From assembly GCA_904395315.1 (NCBI GenBank), contig CAJFNT010000064.1, forward strand, positions 1 to 50,897: DNA of 50,897 bases, read 5' to 3'. Source of the DNA: an uncultured Clostridia bacterium (GTDB lineage Bacteria > Bacillota > Clostridia > UBA1381). The translations under genes were made by a program, and so were the position numbers. The notes under the pieces were generated by a model. It was not told where the DNA came from. It ran no database searches and worked only from the letters and a program-made list of their open reading frames with translations. Every line of letters begins with the position of its first letter. Position 1 is the stretch's first letter. Below, piece after piece: positions 21,428-31,295 of this stretch.

Positions 21428-21456
21428 TTGACAATCAAGATAAAAAGTGTTATTTT
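21428..21456 (+). promoter_or_regulatory. hrcA promoter
   Basis: TTGACA - 17 nt - TATTTT. Confidence 0.8.
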
Positions 21457-21467
21457 ATATATAGTTG

Positions 21468-21494
21468 TTAGCACTCGACAGGCTTGAGTGCTAA
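21468..21494 (+). promoter_or_regulatory. CIRCE element (HrcA operator)
   Basis: Exact TTAGCACTC-N9-GAGTGCTAA. Confidence 0.98.
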
Positions 21495-21545
21495 CAGTAA
21501 AAATCGAAGGATTTAGTGATTGCATACGAAAGGATGCGGACACAT

Positions 21546-22583
21546 ATGGATCTTAACGACAGAAAGAAGCTTATATTACAGGCTATAATAGATGAATATA
21601 TTGATTCGGCAGAGCCTGTTGGATCAAGGTCGATCTCAAAAAAACATGAGCTTGGTCTTTCAAGCGCGACCATTCGCAATGAGATGGCAGATCTTGAAGA
21701 CATGGGTTATCTTATACAGCCGCATACATCAGCGGGACGCATTCCATCTGATGCTGGATATAGGTTTTATGTAAACTCTTTGATGAAGAGGTATAGGATC
21801 GGGCTTGAAACGATAAGGCGGTTGCAACAGGAGCTGGAGGGAAGACTTGAAACCCTTGACAAGGCGGTAAAAAGAGCGGGATTCCTTGCATCGGTGCTTA
21901 CGGATTATACAACTGTCGTTTCCGTGCCGGTATCGGAGAGAACAGAAATAAAGAAAATAGATCTTGTTCCGGTGACGTCGGAGACGGTAATGCTTATAAT
22001 CGTTACGCGCACTGTGAAGAACAGGCTGTTAAATGTTCGTCTTAGCTTTGACGAATGCGAGAAAATAGCTTCTGTTATGAATTTAAGGCTCAGGAATAAG
22101 ACAGTAGATGAGATTAATTATGAGACGATACGCCGGTTGGAAACGGAACTCTGCGAAAAGCTTTCGATAAATCCGAAGATTCTTATACATGTTCTACGCT
22201 TTGTATATGAGTCATTAACAGAGCTTGATGAAACTGAGATATATGTTGAAAATGCAAAATCGATATTGAAGTATCCGGAGTATCGTGATGTTGAAAAAGC
22301 CAGAGAGATATTTGGATTTTTGGATGATAAGTCAAATATTAAACAGCTCATAGCTGAAACTGGTGAAAAAGAAGGGATAAATGCCAGGATAGGCGGTGAG
22401 AATGATCCGGAAATAATGAAAGATTGTTCTCTTGTAACTGTAAATTATTCGCTTGACGGAAAGGCAATAGGAAAACTCGGAGTTATAGGACCGAAAAGAA
22501 TGGATTATGCGAAGGTATTTGCGAGTCTTGATCTTATATCCCATGAGATAGATAAATTGCTTGGTCTGTTTTCGGACGGATAG
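21546..22583 (+). CDS. hrcA: Heat-inducible transcription repressor HrcA
   Basis: LNDRKKLILQAIIDEYIDSAEPVGSRSISKKHELGLSSATIRNEMADLE; preceded by CIRCE. Confidence 0.95.
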   Translation: MDLNDRKKLILQAIIDEYIDSAEPVGSRSISKKHELGLSSATIRNEMADLEDMGYLIQPHTSAGRIPSDAGYRFYVNSLMKRYRIGLETIRRLQQELEGRLETLDKAVKRAGFLASVLTDYTTVVSVPVSERTEIKKIDLVPVTSETVMLIIVTRTVKNRLLNVRLSFDECEKIASVMNLRLRNKTVDEINYETIRRLETELCEKLSINPKILIHVLRFVYESLTELDETEIYVENAKSILKYPEYRDVEKAREIFGFLDDKSNIKQLIAETGEKEGINARIGGENDPEIMKDCSLVTVNYSLDGKAIGKLGVIGPKRMDYAKVFASLDLISHEIDKLLGLFSDG

Positions 22584-22655
22584 ATCGTATAGAGACTTTC
22601 AGAAAGTTTTATAAAGAAACAAAAGGCTGTTTTACAGCTGTAAAGAGGAGGTATT

Positions 22656-23189
22656 TTGTTGGATAAGAAAAAGGATGCTGAGCCGGAAGTAAATGAGAAT
22701 GAGGAAACGGTCACAGAGGAGAGATCTGAGGCTTGTGAAAGCGCGGAGGATAAGCTGAAGCAGGAACTTGCGGAACAAAAGGATAAATATATCAGACTTC
22801 TTGCGGAGTATGATAATTATCAGAAACGAACACAGCGCGAGAAGGCTGCAAGATATGCTGATGCCGTTGTAGATACAGTTGAAAAGCTGCTTCCGATAGG
22901 CGATAATCTGGAGAGAGCTCTTAAGGCTGAGGTAACTTCAGAGGACGCAGTTAGGTTCAAAGAGGGCGTTGAAATGGTCATGAAACAATTTTATGACGCT
23001 CTTGAAAAGCTTGGCGTAAAGCCTATAAAGGCTGAGGGAGAACAGTTCGATCCGAATCTTCATAATGCGGTAATGCACATAGAAGACGATAACATAGATG
23101 ACAACACTGTGGTCGAGGATTTTGCGAAAGGTTATATCTATAACGATGAACGTGTTGTAAGACATAGTTTGGTAAAAGTAGCTAATTAA
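22656..23189 (+). CDS. grpE: Nucleotide exchange factor GrpE
   Basis: [44 protein letters not shown] start after AGGAGG. Confidence 0.95.
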   Translation: MLDKKKDAEPEVNENEETVTEERSEACESAEDKLKQELAEQKDKYIRLLAEYDNYQKRTQREKAARYADAVVDTVEKLLPIGDNLERALKAEVTSEDAVRFKEGVEMVMKQFYDALEKLGVKPIKAEGEQFDPNLHNAVMHIEDDNIDDNTVVEDFAKGYIYNDERVVRHSLVKVAN

Positions 23190-23221
23190 ATATAAGTGAT
23201 TTTGATAGGAGGATGTTTAAA

Positions 23222-25066
23222 ATGGGAAAAATAATCGGTATAGATCTTGGTACAACAAACAGTTGTGTAGCAGTTATGGAAGGCGGAAGCCCGACTGTTA
23301 TAACTAACAGTGAAGGTGCCAGAACGACACCGTCTGTAGTTGCGTTCCAGAAGGACGGAGAAAGGATAGTAGGTCAGGTCGCAAAACGTCAGGCCGTAAC
23401 GAATGCAGAGCGTACTATCATGTCGATAAAGAGAAAGATGGGTACGACAGAAAAGGTAACAATAGACGGAAAATCATACACGCCGCAGGAGATCTCGGCA
23501 ATGATCCTTTCAAAACTGAAGGCAGACGCTGAGGCATACATCGGTGAGCCTGTAACACAGGCGGTAATAACAGTTCCTGCTTATTTTAATGACTCGCAGC
23601 GTCAGGCTACAAAGGACGCGGGAAAGATCGCCGGCCTTGAAGTGCTTCGTATAATAAACGAGCCTACGGCTGCAGCTCTTGCATATGGAATGAGCGACAA
23701 GGATCAGACTATCATGGTATACGACCTTGGCGGAGGTACATTCGATGTTTCGATACTTGAGATAGGCGACGGCGTTTTTGAGGTGCTTTCGACAAACGGA
23801 GATACTCACCTTGGCGGTGATGATTTTGACCAGAAGATAATAGATTATCTTATAACTTCATTCAAGAACTCAGACGGAATAGACCTTTCAAATGACAAGG
23901 TAGCTATGCAGAGACTGAAAGAGGCAGCTGAGAAATCGAAGATCGAGCTTTCGACAACGACGACTTCCGAGATAAACATTCCGTTTATCACAGCTGATGC
24001 GACAGGTCCGAAACATATGAATATTACGCTTACAAAAGCTAAGTTTGATGAGCTTACGGCAGATCTTGTTGACAGAACTCTTGTCTGCATAAGAAATGCT
24101 ATGAAAGATGCTGATCTTACAGCTTCACAGATCGATGAAGTGTTGCTTGTAGGTGGTTCATCACGTATACCTGCTGTACAGGAAGCAGTTAAGAAAGAGA
24201 TGGGCAAAGAGCCTCATAAGGGTATAAATCCGGATGAGTGTGTCGCTATCGGCGCGGCTCGTCAGGCAGGCGTACTCGGCGGTGAGGAAACCGGCGTCCT
24301 TCTTCTTGATGTAACACCGCTTTCACTCGGTATCGAGACACTCGGTGGAGTTTGCACAAAGCTTATCGAAAGAAATACAACCATCCCGACAAGCAAATCA
24401 CAGATATTCTCAACTGCTGCTGACGGTCAGACACAGGTTGAGATACATGTTCTGCAGGGTGAGCGTGAGATGGCACAGTATAACAAGACACTTGGTCGTT
24501 TCAACCTTACAGGTATAGCTCCGGCTCCGAGAGGCGTACCGCAGATCGAAGTTAAGTTCGATATCGACGCTAACGGTATAGTTAATGTATCGGCAAAGGA
24601 TCTCGGAACGGGCAACGAGCAGAAGATAACAATTACCGCATCATCGAACCTCAGTGACGAGGATATAGATAAAGCTATTAAAGACGCTGAGAAGTATGCG
24701 GAAGAAGATAAGAAGCGTAAAGAAGAGGTAGAGATACGCAATAATGCGGAGTCGATGGTATTCCAGTGTGAAAAGGCTCTCAAGGATCTGGGCGACAAGG
24801 TAAGCGAGTCGGAGAAGAATGAAGTGCAGGCAGAGATCGATAAGGTCAAGGAAGCACTCAAGGGTACTGATTCGGATGCTATCAAGTCGGCTACAGAGGC
24901 GCTTACTCAGAAGTTCTACTCGATCTCCGAGAAGATGTATCAGCAGGCAAATCCGAACGGAGGCGCTGCGGGAGCTGGATTTGATCAGTCACAGCAGCAG
25001 CAGGCTCCGGGTCAGGAAAACGTATATGACGCCGACTACAGGGAAGTAGACGACGATAATAAATAA
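23222..25066 (+). CDS. dnaK: Molecular chaperone DnaK
   Basis: [40 protein letters not shown]..; full length. Confidence 0.97.
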   Translation: MGKIIGIDLGTTNSCVAVMEGGSPTVITNSEGARTTPSVVAFQKDGERIVGQVAKRQAVTNAERTIMSIKRKMGTTEKVTIDGKSYTPQEISAMILSKLKADAEAYIGEPVTQAVITVPAYFNDSQRQATKDAGKIAGLEVLRIINEPTAAALAYGMSDKDQTIMVYDLGGGTFDVSILEIGDGVFEVLSTNGDTHLGGDDFDQKIIDYLITSFKNSDGIDLSNDKVAMQRLKEAAEKSKIELSTTTTSEINIPFITADATGPKHMNITLTKAKFDELTADLVDRTLVCIRNAMKDADLTASQIDEVLLVGGSSRIPAVQEAVKKEMGKEPHKGINPDECVAIGAARQAGVLGGEETGVLLLDVTPLSLGIETLGGVCTKLIERNTTIPTSKSQIFSTAADGQTQVEIHVLQGEREMAQYNKTLGRFNLTGIAPAPRGVPQIEVKFDIDANGIVNVSAKDLGTGNEQKITITASSNLSDEDIDKAIKDAEKYAEEDKKRKEEVEIRNNAESMVFQCEKALKDLGDKVSESEKNEVQAEIDKVKEALKGTDSDAIKSATEALTQKFYSISEKMYQQANPNGGAAGAGFDQSQQQQAPGQENVYDADYREVDDDNK

Positions 25067-25211
25067 TCAAACTGTCCGCGGATCGCTTCGTTATGGTGCC
25101 AGTGGTCAATTGGCGCCATGCGGTGTGAACGGACGCTGATAAACGGCAGGGCGGGTCATTTAATGCTCCGCCCATTGTTGGGTTATAGAAGAGGCCGCGG
25201 AGGAACGGATG

Positions 25212-25243
25212 CCGCGCCGCGGCGATCGCGGCGCGGATATTTT
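25212..25243 (+). terminator. Terminator between dnaK and dnaJ
   Basis: CCGCGCCGCG-gcgat-CGCGGCGCGG followed by ATATTTTT. Confidence 0.8.
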
Positions 25244-25257
25244 TATGCGTGTGTATG

Positions 25258-25286
25258 TTGACAAATTACAAAAAATGAATTATAAT
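25258..25286 (+). promoter_or_regulatory. dnaJ promoter
   Basis: Perfect TTGACA - 17 nt - TATAAT. Confidence 0.88.
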
Positions 25287-25366
25287 ATATTCGGTGTCTT
25301 TTTATTGCACCGGAAAAGTCAATTTTGGGCACGGCGTCTTGGCGCCGGTTATGGAAGGTGAGGATT

Positions 25367-26503
25367 TTGGCAGATAAACGAGATTATTACGAAGTGCTGG
25401 GCGTAAGCAAAGGCGCGTCCGGAGAAGAAATTAAGAAGGCATTCCGTAAGATGAGCAAGAAGTATCATCCCGATCTGCATCCGGGCGATAAGGAGGCCGA
25501 AGAGAAATTCAAAGAGGTAAATGAAGCGTATCAGGTGCTGTCGGATGATGAAAAGCGCCGCAGATATGATCAGTTCGGTCATGCAGGTGTTGACGGAAAT
25601 GCCGGCGGTTTCGGCGGAGGAGGATTCGGCGGTGCCGGCGGATTTGATTTCGGCGATATAGGGGATATTTTCGGTGATTTGTTCGGAGGCGGCTTCGGAG
25701 GCGGAAGAACAAGAAGAAACGGACCGCGGCGCGGTTCGGATCTTAGCCAGTATATAACGCTTACATTTGAAGAAGCGGCATTCGGCTGTAAAAAGAAGCT
25801 GAATATAACCAAAAATGAAACATGTTCCGACTGCGGGGGAACAGGAGCAAAAAAAGGGACTGCGCCTGAAACATGTCCGCAGTGTAATGGAACCGGTCAG
25901 ATCCAGCAGCGCAGACAGACAATGTTTGGATTTTCAAATGTTATATCCGAATGTCCAAGGTGCCATGGAAAGGGCAAGATCATAAAAGAACCGTGCACAT
26001 CTTGCCGCGGTACCGGACGTGTCCGTAAAAACAAGACGATCGAGGTCAATATTCCCGCAGGTATCGATGATGAGCAGGTAATGCGTATTTCCGGCGCCGG
26101 AAATGCCGGAGAGAATGGAGGCCCGAGCGGAGATCTGCAGCTTGTTATACGCGTAAAGCCGCATGCATTGTTTAAGCGTGACGGGTATGATGTCAATGTG
26201 GTATTTCCTATAACGTTTGTTCAGGCGGCTCTTGGCGCAACATTGAAGGTGCCGACGATCCACGGTATAGTCGAGTATGATATACCTGAGGGTACTCAGA
26301 CCAATACGCGCTTCAGACTGAAAGGCAAGGGCATACCTATACTTAACGGAAGAGGAAACGGCGATGAGTATGTGACCGTTACTGTTGAAGTGCCCAAGAA
26401 CCTCAGTTCAAAACAGAAAGAACTTTTGAGGGAGTTCGACGAGGATAAAAACTATACCAAGAAGAAAAGTTTTATGGATAAGATGCGCGACGCATTTAAA
26501 TAA
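25367..26503 (+). CDS. dnaJ: Molecular chaperone DnaJ
   Basis: J-domain with HPD ([28 protein letters not shown]), Gly-rich region, four CxxCxGxG repeats; TTG start. Confidence 0.96.
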   Translation: MADKRDYYEVLGVSKGASGEEIKKAFRKMSKKYHPDLHPGDKEAEEKFKEVNEAYQVLSDDEKRRRYDQFGHAGVDGNAGGFGGGGFGGAGGFDFGDIGDIFGDLFGGGFGGGRTRRNGPRRGSDLSQYITLTFEEAAFGCKKKLNITKNETCSDCGGTGAKKGTAPETCPQCNGTGQIQQRRQTMFGFSNVISECPRCHGKGKIIKEPCTSCRGTGRVRKNKTIEVNIPAGIDDEQVMRISGAGNAGENGGPSGDLQLVIRVKPHALFKRDGYDVNVVFPITFVQAALGATLKVPTIHGIVEYDIPEGTQTNTRFRLKGKGIPILNGRGNGDEYVTVTVEVPKNLSSKQKELLREFDEDKNYTKKKSFMDKMRDAFK

Positions 26504-26533
26504 TACCGGCGCAGGAAGGAAGGAAAAGGAGTT

Positions 26534-27832
26534 ATGAGACCAAATATTTATGAGCTCGATAAGATGACTAAAGAGCAGTATGACTTCATTATGAAAAGAG
26601 CCGAACTCGATATAACCGAGCAGATGAAGACGGCTAAGGCTGTATCTGACGATATTCGGGACAGAGGCGATGAGGCTGTTTTAGAGTATACTGAAAAATT
26701 TGACCATGTAAAACTCACTCCCGAGACTATGAAAGTTACGGAGGAAGAGATCGAAGCGGGATATAACCGTCTTGACAAAGAGACGAGAGAGGCTATAGAG
26801 TACGCTTATAAGAACATATATGATTTTCATGAAAAGCAGCTTCCCGAAGAAATGTGGTTTACCATGGTTGATGACGGGCTCATGGTTGGTGAAAAAACAA
26901 CTCCTATAGTAGATGTGTGCCTTTATGTGCCGCACGGTAAGGGATCCTTCCCTTCAGTGCTCTGTATGCTGGGCATACCTGCAATGGTCGCTAAGGTGCC
27001 GAGAATTGTTGTTGTAACGCCTCCTAACAAAGAGGGAGGAGTTGACGATGCTATACTTTGCGCGGCTAAGATAATAGGCATCAAGGAGATATATAAAGTA
27101 GGAGGTATCCAGGCTGTAGCCGCTGTAGCATACGGTACAGAGACTATACCTAAATGCCATAAGATAATAGGACCGGGAAACAGCTATGCCACAGCGGCAA
27201 AGCGTGTGCTTGCAAATCAGATAGATGCGGGTCTTCCTGCAGGTCCTTCAGAGATAATAGTTCTTGCGGATGAGAAAGCAGATCCGGAAAAAGTAGCGCT
27301 TGACTGGATGATAGAGGCTGAACACGGTCCCGACAGCGCAGCTCTTCTTGTAACACACTCAAGAGAGCTGGTTGAGAAGACGATACCGATAGTTAACAGA
27401 CAGTTGGAAAAGATATCGCAGCAGCGCAGAGAATGGATAGAGACGAATCTTACAACATACGGCGGCGTTATACTGACGAATTCGCTGGATGAGTCGATAG
27501 ATTTTGTAAATGAATATGCGCCGGAGCATATGGAGGTCATGACGGAAAAGCCGTTTGACACACTTCCGAAGATCAAGAATGCGGGTGAGATACTGCTCGG
27601 TGATTATACCCCGGTAACACTTTGCAATTTCGTCCTCGGACCTAATGCTATATTGCCTACAGGCGGATTTGCAAAGACATATTCTTCTGTGTCTGTGCAG
27701 GATTTTCTAAAGCGCTCATCGGTAGGATACGCGTCAAAGGACGGATTTGAAAATGTGCGTGAATATGCCTACAGATTTGCAAAAGTCGAGGGCTTCGATA
27801 CACACGGTCTTGCTGTAAAAGAGAGAAAATAA
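26534..27832 (+). CDS. Histidinol dehydrogenase-like protein (HisD family, divergent active site)
   Basis: GGIQAVAAVAYGTETIPKCHKIIGPGNSYATAAKRVLANQIDAGLPAGPSEIIVLAD is HisD-like. QAEH is changed to EAEH and GDY..NH to CNF..NA. Confidence 0.85.
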   Translation: MRPNIYELDKMTKEQYDFIMKRAELDITEQMKTAKAVSDDIRDRGDEAVLEYTEKFDHVKLTPETMKVTEEEIEAGYNRLDKETREAIEYAYKNIYDFHEKQLPEEMWFTMVDDGLMVGEKTTPIVDVCLYVPHGKGSFPSVLCMLGIPAMVAKVPRIVVVTPPNKEGGVDDAILCAAKIIGIKEIYKVGGIQAVAAVAYGTETIPKCHKIIGPGNSYATAAKRVLANQIDAGLPAGPSEIIVLADEKADPEKVALDWMIEAEHGPDSAALLVTHSRELVEKTIPIVNRQLEKISQQRREWIETNLTTYGGVILTNSLDESIDFVNEYAPEHMEVMTEKPFDTLPKIKNAGEILLGDYTPVTLCNFVLGPNAILPTGGFAKTYSSVSVQDFLKRSSVGYASKDGFENVREYAYRFAKVEGFDTHGLAVKERK

Positions 27833-27842
27833 TCAGCTATCA

Positions 27843-27874
27843 ATGCCGCAGCCGGAGGGCGTGCGGCATTTTGC
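27843..27874 (+). terminator. Weak terminator/intergenic hairpin
   Basis: ATGCCGCAgccggagggcgTGCGGCATTTT. Confidence 0.45.
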
Positions 27875-27907
27875 GCATACAGAGAATTAATTGAAGGAGA
27901 GCCGATA

Positions 27908-28531
27908 ATGAAAAAAGTAAAGGTCATAAGAAAGACGACTGAATCGGAGATGGCGGTAACGCTGGATTTTTCACCGCTAAAGCCGGATTACAGAAAGAGG
28001 ATCACGACTCCATACGCATTTTTGAACCATATGATAGAGCATATTGCGTACAGGGCAGGTTTCAATATTGAAACAGAGCTTAAGCTTGCGGATTATTCGC
28101 TTGTTCATGTTGTCGCCGAAGATCTGGGCATCACACTCGGCAAAGCTGTAAGAGAATATATAGAGAAGACAGATGGGACATATGGATATGGTGACGCGAT
28201 AGGAATAATAGATGAGGCAAAAGCGGAATGCGCTGTAAGTTTTGAATCACGCGCGTACATAGATATCGACTATCATGGGCTTGATATTCCCAAAGAGACG
28301 GAAGGTATGCTCAGTGAGGATCTGGAAACGTTTTTAGAGGGATTCGTTCAGGGAGCGATGTGCACGCTGCATATCGACCTGTATAAGGGTCATAATGGTC
28401 ATCATATCTGGGAGGCTATATATCGTTCTGTAGGATCAGCGCTGAACAGAGCGGCGTCTGTTGACGAGTCAAGGAAAGGCAAGACATCGGGTGTTGCTGG
28501 AAAGATAGAGTGGATAACAGAAACGGAATAA
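27908..28531 (+). CDS. Imidazoleglycerol-phosphate dehydratase-like protein (HisB family, divergent)
   Basis: RKTTESEMAVTLDF, FLNHMIEHIA, AEDLGITLGKA, TLHI, NGHHIWEAIYRSVGSAL. First HHxxE motif replaced by HVVAE. Confidence 0.8.
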   Translation: MKKVKVIRKTTESEMAVTLDFSPLKPDYRKRITTPYAFLNHMIEHIAYRAGFNIETELKLADYSLVHVVAEDLGITLGKAVREYIEKTDGTYGYGDAIGIIDEAKAECAVSFESRAYIDIDYHGLDIPKETEGMLSEDLETFLEGFVQGAMCTLHIDLYKGHNGHHIWEAIYRSVGSALNRAASVDESRKGKTSGVAGKIEWITETE

Positions 28532-28537
28532 TATATA

Positions 28538-29551
28538 ATGAAAGATTTTTTGGATAAGTATGATACTGTGATTTTCGATATGGACGGTGTTATAACAAGC
28601 GAGCAAAATTATTGGAACAGCGCGGCGCTTACTGTACGTGAATATCTGACAAGCAAAAAGTATTTCGGAGCTCAGGATATATGTGCAACTGAGATGAGTG
28701 GCGACGCGGTGAAGATAAGGAGCGAAGTGTTCCGTGACGACGAAATCATATCGGAATTCAAATCGCGCGGAGTAAATTCGAATTGGGATCTCGGGTATGT
28801 AACTGTTTTGACCGCTCTGACGATCGGTTCTGCGGAACCGGAAAAGATACTGACATACGTCAAGGGACTTTCGGAAAATATACTCGATGAGTATGACTCG
28901 CTTGCGATATCTGCGGCAGACGCAATAGGAAAAGAAAAAAAATATACAGAGCGCAACGGAGAGCTTTGGCGCGGTATGAGAGATTGTTTTCAGGAGTGGT
29001 TCCTCGGCGATGAAATATTTGAACGTCAGTATGGCAGAGAGCCGAATGAGTCCGGAAAACCGGGACTTTTGCACAGAGAACAGCCCATAATACCTATGGA
29101 CAAGCTTAAGACGCTTTTGTATAAGCTTTCATTATCGAAAAGGGTATGTACCGGGACAGGACGCCCGTATGCGGAATTGATAACACCGTTGAAGGCATGG
29201 GATGTGGAAAAATATTTTGCGGCAAACGGTCTGTGCAGTTATGATGATGTGGCTGCGGCTGAGAAAGAGCTTAACAAAACGGCGCTGACGAAACCGCATC
29301 CTTATATGTTCTTAAAGGCATTGTATGGAACGGATTATGATGACAAGAGGATCATTTCCGGGGATTATGACAGATCTGCGATAGGGCGCACGCTTGTAGT
29401 AGGTGACGCCGGAGCGGATATACTTGCGGCAAAGGCTATGGGAGCAGACTTTTGCGCAGTTCTGACGGGAGTGACAGGCGAAAAGGCGAGAGATTATTTT
29501 GAGGATCTCGGCGCTGAATATATACTGCCCTCCGCGGCGGATTTGCTGTAA
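28538..29551 (+). CDS. HAD-superfamily hydrolase (beta-phosphoglucomutase-like)
   Basis: DTVIFDMDGVITSEQ (DxDxV/T), TGRP, KPHPYMFLKAL, VGDAGADILAAKAMGA. Confidence 0.85.
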   Translation: MKDFLDKYDTVIFDMDGVITSEQNYWNSAALTVREYLTSKKYFGAQDICATEMSGDAVKIRSEVFRDDEIISEFKSRGVNSNWDLGYVTVLTALTIGSAEPEKILTYVKGLSENILDEYDSLAISAADAIGKEKKYTERNGELWRGMRDCFQEWFLGDEIFERQYGREPNESGKPGLLHREQPIIPMDKLKTLLYKLSLSKRVCTGTGRPYAELITPLKAWDVEKYFAANGLCSYDDVAAAEKELNKTALTKPHPYMFLKALYGTDYDDKRIISGDYDRSAIGRTLVVGDAGADILAAKAMGADFCAVLTGVTGEKARDYFEDLGAEYILPSAADLL

Positions 29552-29616
29552 TGTTATCGGTCATAACGGATCAGATCTTGACGCAATTTTGATTTAAATA
29601 TTTTGTGAGGTATGAT

Positions 29617-30168
29617 ATGGAAAAGAAAATAAAAGCGCCGATAGATAAGGAAACGGCAAGGTCTCTCAAAACAGGAGACAGTGTTCTTATATCCGGCGTA
29701 ATATACACGGCAAGAGATGCCGCGCATGAGAGAATGATAAAAAATTTTCATGAGACAGGTGAATTTCCGATAGACTTGAAAGATCAAGTGATATATTATG
29801 CCGGGCCGTGTCCCGCTAAGCCGGGCGAAGTTATAGGCTCCTGCGGACCCACTACAGCGGGCAGGATGGATGCATATACGCCGGAACTTCTTGACAACGG
29901 GCTTGGCGCTATGATAGGGAAAGGCGCAAGAAGCGAGGCTGTTGTGGAAGCTATAAAAAGAAATGGCTGTGTTTATTTCGGCGCTGTAGGCGGCGCCGGA
30001 GCGCTGATCGCTGAGTGTATAAAAAAAGCCGAGGTGGTCGCATACGATGATCTTGGCACCGAGGCTATACGGCGTCTTGAGGTGGAGGATTTTCCTGCCG
30101 TTGTATTGATGGACAGCAGCGGGACAGATCTTTATGAGATAGGTCAGCGCAAATACAGAAAAATATGA
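29617..30168 (+). CDS. Fumarate hydratase class I / L(+)-tartrate dehydratase beta-subunit-like protein
   Basis: GDSVLISGVIYTARDAAHERM..YYAGPCPAKPGEVIGSCGPTTAGRMD..KGARSEAVVEAIKRNGCVYFGAVGGAGAL. Confidence 0.9.
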   Translation: MEKKIKAPIDKETARSLKTGDSVLISGVIYTARDAAHERMIKNFHETGEFPIDLKDQVIYYAGPCPAKPGEVIGSCGPTTAGRMDAYTPELLDNGLGAMIGKGARSEAVVEAIKRNGCVYFGAVGGAGALIAECIKKAEVVAYDDLGTEAIRRLEVEDFPAVVLMDSSGTDLYEIGQRKYRKI

Positions 30169-30178
30169 TCACTATATC

Positions 30179-30226
30179 ACCGCGTAACGCAGAAGTAAGT
30201 ATGCGAACGCGGTTTGTTTTTTATTT
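30179..30226 (+). terminator. Rho-independent terminator
   Basis: ACCGCGTaacGCA...TGCgaACGCGGT followed by TTGTTTTTT. Confidence 0.75.
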
Positions 30227-30347
30227 GTTGATTTGATAATGCATTGACAAAACGACAGTATTGTGATAAAATATAGCAAGAATAAGACTTGACTAACCGG
30301 TGTATGCTGTGTCAAATCAATGATATAAATGAAAGGGGTCGTATTTT

Positions 30348-30719
30348 ATGGCTGCAACAATAGTCATTTGTGTTGTACTTGCGGTGATCTGTGTTTATGC
30401 CGTTGTAAGTTACAGAAAGAAGCTAAAAAATGGGTGCTGCGGAAGCGGAGGCGATACTGTAAAAAAGATAAGACCGAGAGATAATAATACCGATCATTAT
30501 CCTCATAAAGCAGTTGTCTACATAAATGGGATGACCTGTGAAAACTGCGCGGCAAGGGTAGAGAACGCTTTTAATGCTAAGGAAGGTTTTTATGCAAAAG
30601 TGAATCTAAGAAAAAAGTGTGCTGATGTGTGGTGTATGAATGAGCCGGATGATAAAGATATGAGACAAACCGTAATGAGAAGCGGATACACGCCTATGCA
30701 GATAATGAGAGAAAAATAA
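30348..30719 (+). CDS. Membrane-anchored HMA-domain metal-binding protein
   Basis: N-terminal TM plus NGCCGSGG Cys patch (FeoB-associated Cys-rich-like), then GMTCENCAARVENAF HMA domain. Confidence 0.8.
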   Translation: MAATIVICVVLAVICVYAVVSYRKKLKNGCCGSGGDTVKKIRPRDNNTDHYPHKAVVYINGMTCENCAARVENAFNAKEGFYAKVNLRKKCADVWCMNEPDDKDMRQTVMRSGYTPMQIMREK

Positions 30720-30813
30720 TAATCTTATGATCGTTTTTTCATAAATCAGAACTTGCGCGAATATAATATAATTACGCATTCTTTTGCGAATAAAGTGTAA
30801 GGGATGATGAGAT

Positions 30814-31119
30814 ATGAACAAAGAACTTTGCGAGGGAACCGAAGATTCCTGTATCGGAACAGATCTGTACATAATACCGAGGTTTGTAAGCGAGAAATAC
30901 TCGGATATAATTTGTTACGGTATAAGGATAGAGAAAAACATTTATGGAGGCGATGGCAGAAAGACAGTTGCTTTTGCCGAGTTGGATGATCTGTTTTTCC
31001 GTTATGATGACGCTGCGGCGTTTGTAGAATACGCCAAGCGAAATCGCATTGAACCTTGCAGACTGAGAGAGGCGGTAGAGCGGTTTACGAGAGAATATAT
31101 AATGACTGTGGGCGCATAG
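30814..31119 (+). CDS. Small conserved protein (possibly DUF6514-like)
   Basis: YGIRIEKN..VAFAELDDLFFRYDDAAAFVEYAKRNRIEPCRLREAVERF; family assignment from memory. Confidence 0.55.
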   Translation: MNKELCEGTEDSCIGTDLYIIPRFVSEKYSDIICYGIRIEKNIYGGDGRKTVAFAELDDLFFRYDDAAAFVEYAKRNRIEPCRLREAVERFTREYIMTVGA

Positions 31120-31140
31120 ATCATGTGAATATTGCCGGCG

Positions 31141-31169
31141 GGCTGTTGCGTCAGTGCAACAGCCTTTTC
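31141..31169 (+). terminator. Rho-independent terminator
   Basis: GGCTGTTGCgtcagtGCAACAGCCTTTT. Confidence 0.8.
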
Positions 31170-31295
31170 ATGACTGCTTTTATGCGGTTTGTTTTAAATG
31201 TAACAGCCCCATTGCTTTTTTAGAAATAATATGATATAATTGACACATAGATAAGCTGGTGTGCTTAAAGATTAATTGACGAAAGAAGAACGGCA

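Noticed and set aside
21428-21494. CIRCE/hrcA arrangement as a novelty
   Set aside because: Exact textbook CIRCE upstream of hrcA; well-known regulation.
25579-25812. Pro-rich minus-strand ORF in dnaJ Gly-rich region
   Set aside because: Complement of the GGC/GGA-rich Gly linker; artefact.
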